Shown: positions 1 through 4,184 of the stretch, piece after piece
How positions within the stretch are numbered: the first letter of the stretch is position 1
Layout of the letters: each line of letters opens with the position of its first letter
NCBI GenBank assembly: GCA_017615495.1
Contig: JAGAAA010000039.1
Location: 1 to 12,743 of the forward strand
Source of the DNA: Clostridia bacterium
GTDB lineage: Bacteria > Bacillota > Clostridia > Christensenellales > CAG-1252
Direction of reading: 5' to 3'
Length of the DNA: 12,743 nt
The notes under the pieces: generated by a model
Told to the model about the DNA's origin: nothing
The model's input: only the letters and a program-made list of their open reading frames with translations
Database searches by the model: none
Position numbers and translations under genes: made by a program

Positions 1-120
1 ATCCCCGCTTCAGTGGATGGCAGAAGGCTTGCGGATAAGGAATTCGGGTACATCCATCCCTGCTGCACCTTCCCGCTTTCCGACCTCAGTATCGACGTCC
101 CCCCGATGCCGAAAGCGTAA
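1..120 (+). CDS. 3' end of an unidentified protein gene (partial)
   Basis: Frame 1 is open from the left edge to a TAA at 118-120 and gives 39 C-terminal residues that include HPCCTFPLSDLSID and end in PMPKA. The support for a real gene is positional: the stop is followed after 11 bases by a strong intrinsic terminator on the same strand, as expected at the end of a transcription unit. I do not recognise the family. A sugar or nucleotide phosphatase C-terminus crossed my mind, but nothing diagnostic is visible. The start and most of the protein lie outside the window. Confidence 0.55.
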   Translation: MPASVDGRRLADKEFGYIHPCCTFPLSDLSIDVPPMPKA

Positions 121-131
121 AACAAAAACTT

Positions 132-160
132 GCGCCCCGCAGCCGCGGGGCGCTTCTTTT
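132..160 (+). terminator. Intrinsic terminator after the partial upstream gene
   Basis: A perfect 9-bp GC-only stem (132-140 pairs with 145-153) has a 4-base loop and is followed by TTCTTTT at 154-160. It sits 11 bases after the upstream stop codon. The next gene starts only 4 bases after the T-tract. Confidence 0.85.
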
Positions 161-164
161 ACCT

Positions 165-668
165 ATGACCGAGAAAAGTCTGCGCATTACCCATCCTTTT
201 CCACCCGTGTGCGACAAAAACTCACGGGTGTTGATCCTCGGCTCGCTCCCTTCCGAAGCGTCGCGCGCGGCGGGATTTTACTATATGCACCCGCGCAACC
301 GCTTTTGGCAAACGATGTCCGTTTTGTTAAAGGAAGACCTTACGAGCCTATCCGCGGAGCAAAAGACCGCCGCGCTTTTAAAGCACAACGTAGCGATCTC
401 CGACGTTATCCTTTCCTGCGAAATACATCGTTCGTCTGACGCTTCCATCAAAAACGCGGTTTGCACCGACGTCGACAGCCTTGTTTCCGCCGGCGTTCAA
501 CACGTCTTTTTAAACGGGCAAAAAGCCTATTCTCTCTTTTTGAAGCATTTTCCGCAATACGAAGCCATCGCGTCTTGCCTGCCATCCACTTCTCCCGCAA
601 ACGCAAAATTCTCACTTGAAAAGCTAACGGAGATCTGGGGCGAAGCGATCCTCCCTTATTTGCAATAA
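165..668 (+). CDS. DNA-deoxyinosine (hypoxanthine) glycosylase, uracil-DNA glycosylase superfamily
   Basis: A 167-residue protein of the UDG superfamily, in the branch annotated as DNA-deoxyinosine glycosylase (family 6/HDG-like). Known members excise hypoxanthine, the deamination product of adenine, from DNA and start base excision repair in the cytoplasm. Family hallmarks are visible in order: HPFPPV at residues 10-15, the phosphate/base-binding loop ILGSLPS at 24-30, YYMHPRNRFW at 39-48, DVILSCEIHRSSD at 80-92, FLNGQKAY at 115-122 and the terminal LPSTSPAN at 139-146. Length and motif spacing look complete. The ATG at 165 fits the usual family N-terminus, where HPF lies close to the start. 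There is no clear Shine-Dalgarno: the only G-rich stretch is inside the preceding terminator stem, about 14 bases upstream. The gene is convergent with the minus-strand folate operon. Function is inferred from motifs; substrate preference (hypoxanthine versus uracil) cannot be read from the sequence. Confidence 0.9.
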   Translation: MTEKSLRITHPFPPVCDKNSRVLILGSLPSEASRAAGFYYMHPRNRFWQTMSVLLKEDLTSLSAEQKTAALLKHNVAISDVILSCEIHRSSDASIKNAVCTDVDSLVSAGVQHVFLNGQKAYSLFLKHFPQYEAIASCLPSTSPANAKFSLEKLTEIWGEAILPYLQ

Positions 669-670
669 AA

Positions 671-695
671 AATGGGCGGCAATTGCCGCCTTTTT
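671..695. terminator. Bidirectional terminator between convergent genes
   Basis: A perfect 16-base palindrome (675-690, GGCGGCAA/TTGCCGCC) is flanked by an A-run on the left (667-672) and TTTTT at 691-695. It lies between the stop of the + strand glycosylase (668) and the stop of the minus-strand flavoprotein gene (697), so it can serve both transcripts. Confidence 0.85.
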
Positions 696-696
696 G

Positions 697-1410
697 TCAG
701 TCCTTCCAAGGACGCTTTTTGTCGATCCAACCGTTTTGCTTCCAATACATGAAGTCGGTATACTCGGGGTCCTTCTTGCCGAAGCTTTTTTGCATCATCC
801 TGACCACGTAAAACTTAAGTTTTGCAACGAGCCCCGCTTTGGCGGGTTTGGTTGCCCTTTTTCGAAGCTTTGCCGCTAAGCAAGAAAGCGCAGAGAGCAT
901 TTTGCTCTTTCTCTTTTGCGGGAGCTTATCCCAATTGATCTCGCTCATCAATTTGAAAGAAATCTTTTTGATGTCGGTAACACCCCACCAGGAAAGACTG
1001 TCCGCAATGTCTTTTGCCGCACTCTTTTCACCCGCGCCGAGACTTTGCGTGATGATGACGGCGTGCTTACGAAACATTTCCTTCATCGGACGATGGGGTA
1101 TCCAGCGATAAGCAAAGTGGTCAAGCAAAGTTTTCATCGCCCCCGTCGTATGAGCGACGTAAGCGGGAGAGGTAAAGACCAACAAGTCCGCCTCTTTAAA
1201 AGAAGCGTCTATCTTTTGGATGTATTCCACGTCCTTGCACTGCTTTTCGCCGCGAAGCACGCAAGAAACACACCCCATACAAAAATTCGGGCAATCTTTG
1301 GGGAGATAGTACTCGGTGACGGTAGCCCCCGGGAAGCCCTTCAAAAACTCTTCTTTCAAATGATAGGTGACGCCGTGTTTTTCGGTGCCGTTCACAACAA
1401 CGATCTTCAT
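697..1410 (-). CDS. Flavodoxin-fold NAD(P)H:FMN reductase-like protein with an iron-sulfur-flavoprotein cysteine motif
   Basis: A 237-residue protein with the flavodoxin-like FMN reductase fold. The N-terminus MKIVVVNGTEKHG forms the first beta strand and phosphate loop, and TSPAYVAHTTGAMKTLLDHF (residues 80-99) is the typical flavin-binding SPxY...MKxxLD segment. Five cysteines lie at 40, 44, 47, 50 and 58. The last four read CX2CX2CX7C, the compact spacing that binds a 4Fe-4S cluster in the iron-sulfur flavoprotein (Isf) family. The C-terminal third is rich in Lys/Arg and has no motif I recognise. The ATG at 1410 is preceded by GGAG, which overlaps the stop region of the upstream FolT-like gene, leaving a 3-base gap. 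The two are therefore co-transcribed and probably translationally coupled, under the THF riboswitch. Isf-type proteins move electrons between ferredoxin or NAD(P)H and small acceptors. The acceptor here is unknown; a role in folate metabolism is inferred from context only. Confidence 0.85.
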   Translation of the reverse strand: MKIVVVNGTEKHGVTYHLKEEFLKGFPGATVTEYYLPKDCPNFCMGCVSCVLRGEKQCKDVEYIQKIDASFKEADLLVFTSPAYVAHTTGAMKTLLDHFAYRWIPHRPMKEMFRKHAVIITQSLGAGEKSAAKDIADSLSWWGVTDIKKISFKLMSEINWDKLPQKRKSKMLSALSCLAAKLRKRATKPAKAGLVAKLKFYVVRMMQKSFGKKDPEYTDFMYWKQNGWIDKKRPWKD

Positions 1411-1413
1411 ATT

Positions 1414-1953
1414 TCACTCCGGTTGAGCATTTGCTCTCTTTGCCCGCGGCGCAATGATCCTATCAAAGAGCGGCATCAGCAAGAAGTTAAGCACGAGGTT
1501 TGCCGCCATATTTGCCATGGAGACAGGCATCTTGGCGATGAGGTACACCCAAAAAGTCTTCTTCGTAGCGGCGTAGGCATGCCAAAGGGTAAAGGTGTTG
1601 ATGCCCGCGCTGCAAATAATATACGTTGCGACGTACGCAATGGCAATGTGCCAACGGCGCGAAACGGGCAAGTAGCGCACCAATCCCGGAATGGCGCCCA
1701 TCAAACCGGCGGACAAAGTAAGAAGCGGAAGCCAAGCGCCCTTGGGCCAAATGATGCACCCGAGCGCGTCGCCGATCACTCCCACGATAAAGCCCGCGCC
1801 GGGGCCGAAGAAATATCCCGCAAGAAAGTTGGGAATGTAGGTGAACGAAACGGCAATGCCGCTGCCGGGCACGGTCAAGGTCAACGTGTTGGTGATGACC
1901 GAAATTGCTGTGAGAAGAGCAAGATAGGCTATGTTCTTAGCGGTAAATTTCAT
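1414..1953 (-). CDS. folT: ECF transporter S component, folate-type (FolT-like)
   Basis: A 179-residue, highly hydrophobic protein with about six membrane segments, the normal size for the substrate-binding S subunit of an energy-coupling-factor vitamin importer. It carries the family pattern in the N-terminal half: helix 1 (residues 9-29), then FGPGAGFIVGVIGDALG at 49-65, matching the FGPxxGxxVGxxxDxxG loop typical of folate-family S components. The C-terminal helix begins KMPVSMANMAANL. The EcfA/EcfA'/EcfT module is not in the window, as expected for a group II ECF system that shares one energising module. The ATG at 1953 has an AGGAGG Shine-Dalgarno with 7-base spacing. Upstream lie a consensus promoter and a THF riboswitch, which independently point to folate as the substrate. 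It is the first gene of a two-gene operon with the flavoprotein. Family assignment is strong; the folate assignment rests mainly on the riboswitch. Confidence 0.87.
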   Translation of the reverse strand: MKFTAKNIAYLALLTAISVITNTLTLTVPGSGIAVSFTYIPNFLAGYFFGPGAGFIVGVIGDALGCIIWPKGAWLPLLTLSAGLMGAIPGLVRYLPVSRRWHIAIAYVATYIICSAGINTFTLWHAYAATKKTFWVYLIAKMPVSMANMAANLVLNFLLMPLFDRIIAPRAKRANAQPE

Positions 1954-1981
1954 AAAAAAACCTCCTATTACAAAGAAGGTT
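1954..1981 (-). promoter_or_regulatory. Shine-Dalgarno-sequestering hairpin with U-tract, riboswitch expression platform
   Basis: On the minus strand, AACCTTCT (1981-1974) can pair along all 8 bases (one G-U pair) with AGGAGGTT (1966-1959), leaving a 7-base loop. The 3' arm contains the AGGAGG ribosome binding site of the FolT-like gene and runs directly into a T-run that ends at the ATG. The hairpin could therefore block ribosome binding, and it also resembles a weak intrinsic terminator. I could not identify a convincing competing anti-sequestor helix shared with the aptamer. Confidence 0.6.
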
Positions 1982-2001
1982 CATTGAAAAATATTCCTAT
2001 T

Positions 2002-2095
2002 CCACAACGAACGCAATAAGCCATCGCAGGCGTTCCTTTCGTTCACAAACAACGTTCCATTTTGTGACACTTCACGCGGCTTATTTACTTTGCGA
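2002..2095 (-). ncRNA. Tetrahydrofolate (THF) riboswitch
   Basis: The leader of the FolT-like gene reproduces the folT-type THF aptamer when read on the minus strand. P1 is UCGCAA (2095-2090) with UUGUGG (2007-2002). Next comes the conserved AGUAaAU strand, with P2 AUAAGCC pairing with GGCUUAU. Then comes CGCGUgAAGUG, with P3 GCGU pairing with ACGC. P4 is UCACAAA with UUUGUGA, enclosing AUGG. The CGAA segment follows, and finally the conserved UUGCguUCG after P2. These helices and conserved bases match, in order and spacing, my recollection of the published folT THF class. Binding of THF or related reduced folates normally lowers expression. P1 begins almost at the predicted transcription start (about 2093), so the aptamer is the very 5' end of the mRNA. 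Confidence 0.85.
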
Positions 2096-2099
2096 TTTT

Positions 2100-2128
2100 A
2101 TTGTACCGCGCGAGGGATGGGTTGTCAA
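2100..2128 (-). promoter_or_regulatory. Sigma-A promoter of the folT-flavoprotein operon
   Basis: The -35 box TTGACA (2128-2123) and -10 box TACAAT (2105-2100) are separated by exactly 17 bp on the minus strand. The predicted start is near 2093, immediately at the 5' side of the riboswitch. Confidence 0.85.
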
Positions 2129-2146
2129 GCAAAGTAACCCCCTGCG

Positions 2147-2176
2147 CAAAATAAAAAGGAGGAATCACTCCTCCTT
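2147..2176 (-). terminator. Intrinsic terminator of the YcxB-like gene
   Basis: An 8-bp stem (2169-2176 with 2156-2163) encloses a 5-base loop that contains part of the stop codon. It is followed on the minus strand by a T-rich run (2157 down to 2148). It separates the YcxB-like gene from the folT promoter downstream. Confidence 0.75.
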
Positions 2177-2722
2177 CGCCTCTGGCTGCGCCGCAGGTTT
2201 TGCGCCGCGGTAGCGATAATTCGGGAACGTTGAGATCAGCTTGGAAAGCTCCCCGTTTTCGTACTCGTAGTCAGGGTCCTTGCGCATATAAAAGGCGGTG
2301 TTTTGCTTGGTGACGAACAAGACTTCGTCCTTGGTCTCCACGATTCTTTTCAAAAGTTCGTAAGCGATCTCCGCCCCCTGCTCCCCGTTTTTGCTACGGC
2401 AAAGCACGTCAAAGCAATCGTCATGAAAACGGAAAACGTAAGTCATCTCCCCCCTCACGGTAAAGATCTGACCGTAAGTCTTTTTGAGCGAAGAAGGTTG
2501 GAAGACAAACTTCATCAAGTTGATCAACAACAGGATAATGATGGCAAAGATCAAAACGATGGGCGCCTTCAAAAAGAAATACGCCACCAGCAAAAGCGAG
2601 CCTAAGAGCATCGCCGCAGCGTACATCGCCCATTGCGACGCGCCCACCATCAGAGTGTTGAAGCGACAATGCGCCGTATAATCGTATACCGTTACGTTTT
2701 CACAAATAATAGGTTTTTCCAT
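2165..2722 (-). CDS. YcxB-like membrane protein
   Basis: A 185-residue protein with a short cytoplasmic N-terminus, a pair of adjacent membrane helices (roughly residues 29-47 and 50-67) and a soluble C-terminal domain. That domain reads as two-stranded segments around FTVRGEMTYVFRFHDDCFDVL, then YELLKRIVETKDEVLFVTKQNTAFYMRKD. This is the layout of the YcxB-like C-terminal domain family, whose function is not known. The final 15 residues are Pro/Ala/Glu-rich and probably disordered. I chose the ATG at 2722. A longer frame reaching 2830 would add 36 charged residues inside the ung coding region and has no family support. The chosen ATG has no usable Shine-Dalgarno (GAGG is 14 bases away) and lies 8 bases past a perfect -10 box, so a leaderless mRNA is likely. 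Family call is by overall pattern, moderate confidence. Confidence 0.7.
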   Translation of the reverse strand: MEKPIICENVTVYDYTAHCRFNTLMVGASQWAMYAAAMLLGSLLLVAYFFLKAPIVLIFAIIILLLINLMKFVFQPSSLKKTYGQIFTVRGEMTYVFRFHDDCFDVLCRSKNGEQGAEIAYELLKRIVETKDEVLFVTKQNTAFYMRKDPDYEYENGELSKLISTFPNYRYRGAKPAAQPEAKEE

Positions 2723-2729
2723 ATTCGAT

Positions 2730-2758
2730 ATTATAACCTCTTCCCGCGCGTCTGTCAA
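2730..2758 (-). promoter_or_regulatory. Perfect consensus promoter overlapping the end of ung
   Basis: TTGACA (2758-2753), a 17-bp spacer, and TATAAT (2735-2730) on the minus strand. The -35 hexamer includes the ung stop codon (2757-2755). Only 7 bases (2729-2723) separate the -10 box from the ATG of the YcxB-like gene, so the start point should fall on or beside the start codon. Confidence 0.85.
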
Positions 2759-3423
2759 TCGATGGACCAATCCACGGGGGTTTCGCCCTGCTTGACGAGA
2801 AACTCGTTTGCCTTTGAAAAATGCTTGCATCCAAAGAACCCCGCAAAAGCGGATAAGGGGCTCGGATGCGGCGCCTCAAGGACGAGGTGCTTGGTGCGGT
2901 CGATGAGTGGCTTTTTGCTGCGAGCGTTGGAGCCCCAAAGCAGGAAGACCATCGGTTTTTCCCTCTTGGAAAGGATGGAGATCACGTGGTCGGTAAAAGT
3001 CTCCCACCCCTTGCCGCGGTGAGAAAGCGGCTGGCCCTTGCGCACCGTCAAAGCGGTGTTTAAAAGAAACACCCCTTGCTTTGCCCAGCTTTCCAAGCAG
3101 CCGTGTGCGGGCGTCGCGATGCCCACGTCATCCGAAAGCTCCTTAAAAATGTTTTTGAGGGATGGCGGCGCCTCCACCCCCTTTTTGACGGAGAACGCAA
3201 GCCCGTGCGCTTGCCCTTCGCCGTGGTAGGGATCCTGCCCGAGGATGACCACTTTGACCTTCTCGTACGGACAAAACCGGAAGGCGTTAAAGATGTCGTT
3301 CATGGGCGGAAAAACGTCCCTCGCGCGATACTCCGACGCAAGAAAAGCCCTCAGCTCCGTATAGTACGGCTGGCTCCACTCATTTTTCAACAATTCATCC
3401 CAAGAATTTCCGATATGTACCAT
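2755..3423 (-). CDS. ung: Uracil-DNA glycosylase (family 1)
   Basis: A 222-residue family-1 uracil-DNA glycosylase, which removes uracil from DNA by hydrolysing the N-glycosidic bond as the first step of base excision repair. All signature elements are present: VVILGQDPYHG at about residues 58-68 with the catalytic Asp at 64, GQAHGLAFSV at 70-79, the LLNTALTV uracil-binding block at 120-127, FLLWG, and the HPSPLS leucine loop with the catalytic His at about 186. Length is normal. I place the start at the ATG at 3423 because MVHIGNSWDELL aligns with the usual Ung N-terminus. An in-frame TTG six codons upstream lies within or ahead of the -10 box and has no ribosome binding site. The ATG has no Shine-Dalgarno and lies 7 bases past the -10 box, suggesting a leaderless mRNA. 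The stop overlaps the next gene's promoter, and no terminator is visible. Confidence 0.96.
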   Translation of the reverse strand: MVHIGNSWDELLKNEWSQPYYTELRAFLASEYRARDVFPPMNDIFNAFRFCPYEKVKVVILGQDPYHGEGQAHGLAFSVKKGVEAPPSLKNIFKELSDDVGIATPAHGCLESWAKQGVFLLNTALTVRKGQPLSHRGKGWETFTDHVISILSKREKPMVFLLWGSNARSKKPLIDRTKHLVLEAPHPSPLSAFAGFFGCKHFSKANEFLVKQGETPVDWSID

Positions 3424-3429
3424 TTTTTT

Positions 3430-3458
3430 AGTATACCACAAAAAAGAAGATTTTGCAA
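3430..3458 (-). promoter_or_regulatory. Promoter of ung
   Basis: TTGCAA (3458-3453), a 17-bp spacer, and TATACT (3435-3430) on the minus strand, with a TGn extended -10 element just upstream. Six A residues separate the -10 box from the ung ATG at 3423. It is divergent from the tRNA promoter, whose -35 box starts at 3474. Confidence 0.75.
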
Positions 3459-3473
3459 AAAGACAAATTGCGA

Positions 3474-3502
3474 TTGACTTATTACCTAAATGCTATTAAA
3501 AT
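3474..3502 (+). promoter_or_regulatory. Promoter of tRNA-Gly
   Basis: TTGACT (3474-3479), 17 bp, TAAAAT (3497-3502). The predicted start at about 3509 lies one or two bases before the mature tRNA 5' end at 3511, so the precursor would have almost no 5' leader. Confidence 0.7.
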
Positions 3503-3510
3503 AATCGTAT

Positions 3511-3585
3511 GCGGGAGTCGTTCAATGGTAGAGCACCAGCTTCCCAAGCTGGCTTTCGCGGGTTCGATTCCCGTCTCCCGCTCCA
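3511..3585 (+). tRNA. tRNA-Gly (anticodon CCC)
   Basis: A full cloverleaf. Acceptor strands GCGGGAG (3511-3517) and CTCCCGC (3575-3581) pair perfectly. The anticodon stem CCAGC/GCTGG encloses the loop TTCCCAA, giving anticodon CCC that reads GGG. The T-arm GCGGG-TTCGATT-CCCGT is standard. The discriminator base is T (3582), as usual for glycine, and CCA is encoded at 3583-3585. It has its own promoter and terminator. Confidence 0.95.
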
Positions 3586-3596
3586 AACAAGAATTC

Positions 3597-3620
3597 GCCG
3601 TGACATAGTCACGGCTTTTT
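3597..3620 (+). terminator. Terminator of tRNA-Gly
   Basis: A perfect 8-bp stem GCCGTGAC/GTCACGGC (3597-3604 with 3608-3615) with a 3-base loop is followed by TTTTT at 3616-3620. Confidence 0.85.
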
Positions 3621-3636
3621 CTTTGTTGTGGAGCGC

Positions 3637-3762
3637 GGAAGCCGGGTTCCGGCGACACAGCGAAGAAAATGCGACGAGTGCGCAGCACGGGCGAATTTGT
3701 TTGAAAAGCACACCGCACCGTGCAGGTGCAGGGAATATACCGCGAGGGAATATTCCCGTCGG
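3637..3762 (+). repeat. Repeat module A, copy 1
   Basis: A 126-bp block nearly identical to 3961-4087, differing mainly at about 3690-3712 and by single bases. It contains four successive hairpins: GCCGG/CCGGC (3641-3653), GTGC/GCAC (3678-3688), GCACC/GGTGC (3715-3729) and GGGAATAT/ATATTCCC (3731-3757). All stems are perfect, which suggests selection or formation at the level of RNA or cruciform structure. Confidence 0.85.
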
Positions 3763-3797
3763 TGCCGGATCAAAACGACACTAAGTGCTTTTTTGCT

Positions 3798-3834
3798 TTT
3801 GGAGCGGGAGCGGGAATCGAATAGGGAGCCACGA
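3798..3834 (-). repeat. Repeat module C, copy 1: inverted partial copy of the tRNA-Gly 3' end
   Basis: Bases 3798-3821 match the reverse complement of tRNA positions 3563-3587 (T-arm, acceptor 3' strand, CCA and the following A residues) except for a 2-base deletion next to the T-stem. The match stops at 3821, and the block continues GGGAGCCACGA, which recurs in copy 2. Confidence 0.7.
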
Positions 3835-3899
3835 GCATAGCGAGTGCTTTGCATAGCAAAGGGAAAGGGCTATGATGCCCTTTCAGCGGGTAGGCCCGC
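3833..3899. repeat. String of consecutive short hairpins
   Basis: Four small stem-loops follow one another with almost no spacing. They are AGCA/TGCT (3835-3848), CTTTGC/GCAAAG (3847-3861, slightly overlapping the first), AAAGGGC/GCCCTTT (3864-3883) and GCGGG/CCCGC (3886-3899). The stems differ from each other in sequence, so this is repeated structure rather than repeated sequence. Confidence 0.6.
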
Positions 3900-3910
3900 A
3901 CAGGCGGGGA

Positions 3911-3948
3911 TTCCCGTCGGACTTAGCCAAGACAACACTTTGAGGCGG
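3911..3948 (+). repeat. Repeat module B
   Basis: A 38-bp block starting TTCCCGTCGGACTTA and ending TTTGAGGCGG. It recurs at 4078-4115 with two mismatches. The only other recognisable trace is a degenerate form following the first module A (about 3754-3785). Confidence 0.7.
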
Positions 3949-3960
3949 CTCGTTTTGAGC

Positions 3961-4087
3961 GGAAGCCGGGTTCCGGCGACACAGCGAAGAAAATGCGACG
4001 AGTGCGCAGCACGGGCAAATTTTGCTTGGAAGTCACACCGCACCGTGCAGGTGCAGGGAATATACCGCAAGGGAATATTCCCGTCGG
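3961..4087 (+). repeat. Repeat module A, copy 2
   Basis: Second copy of the 126-127-bp hairpin module found at 3637-3762. The four stems are preserved, and most differences fall between the second and third hairpins (about 4014-4035). Confidence 0.85.
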
Positions 4088-4115
4088 ACTTAACCAAGAC
4101 GACACTTTGAGGCGG
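4078..4115 (+). repeat. Repeat module B, second full copy
   Basis: 36 of 38 bases are identical to 3911-3948. It overlaps the end of module A copy 2 and leads straight into module C copy 2. Confidence 0.7.
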
Positions 4116-4139
4116 GAGCGGGAATCAAAGGAGCCACGA
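4111..4139 (-). repeat. Repeat module C, copy 2: truncated inverted tRNA-like segment
   Basis: GCGGGAGCGGGAATC (4112-4126) matches the reverse complement of the acceptor 3' strand and T-stem of tRNA-Gly with the same 2-base deletion as copy 1. It is followed by GGAGCCACGA, also shared with copy 1. Confidence 0.65.
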
Positions 4140-4168
4140 AAAACGGCGCACAAACTGTGCGCCGTTTT
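4139..4168. terminator. Bidirectional terminator between the repeat region and the lipoprotein gene
   Basis: A perfect 8-bp stem CGGCGCAC/GTGCGCCG (4144-4151 with 4157-4164) with a 5-base loop is flanked by AAAAA on the left and TTTT on the right. It is 17-20 bases past the stop of the minus-strand lipoprotein gene and also closes any + strand transcript through the repeats. Confidence 0.85.
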
Positions 4169-4184
4169 GTTTGCCGCTATTGCT

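Larger units (their letters stand above)
3631..4139. repeat. Composite hairpin-rich repeat region downstream of tRNA-Gly (no gene)
   Basis: This is the only long gene-free stretch in the window. No frame here looks like a protein. It is built from recurring blocks: module A (3637-3762 and 3961-4087), linker module B (3911-3948 and 4078-4115, 36 of 38 bases identical, plus a degenerate form after the first A), and module C, which resembles the reverse complement of a tRNA 3' end (3798-3834 and 4111-4139). A string of small hairpins (3833-3899) lies between the two halves. The order is A-B-C, hairpins, B-A-B-C, closed by a bidirectional terminator. It is not a CRISPR array: repeats are too long, too few and unevenly spaced. 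I see no transposase or other mobility gene. A dispersed non-autonomous repeat is the likeliest explanation, but this is inference. Confidence 0.75.

Noticed and set aside
916..2019. Long + strand open frame (367 codons) across the flavoprotein and FolT genes
   Set aside because: It is antisense to two genes with clear family motifs and runs across their junction and into the riboswitch leader. Its product is rich in Arg/His/Asn in a way typical of reverse-strand shadows.
2723..2830. N-terminal extension of the YcxB-like protein to a start at 2830
   Set aside because: It would overlap 76 bases of ung in another frame and adds charged residues unlike the family. The promoter -10 box lies within this stretch.
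3424..3441. TTG start for Ung six codons upstream
   Set aside because: The added codons overlap the -10 box, so they would not be in the mRNA from the predicted promoter, and there is no ribosome binding site.
3509..4110. Short open frames across the tRNA and repeat region (for example 3509-3784 and 3844-4110)
   Set aside because: They run through the tRNA, its terminator and repeat modules, have no ribosome binding sites, and repeated segments are read in different frames, so coding is unlikely.
3631..4139. CRISPR array
   Set aside because: Repeats are 38-127 bp, present two or three times with irregular spacing, and carry internal hairpins. There are no cas genes and no regular unique spacers.
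3511..4139. Integrated genomic island bounded by tRNA attachment sites
   Set aside because: The tRNA-like copies are inverted relative to the tRNA, only a few hundred bases away, and no integrase or cargo gene is present.
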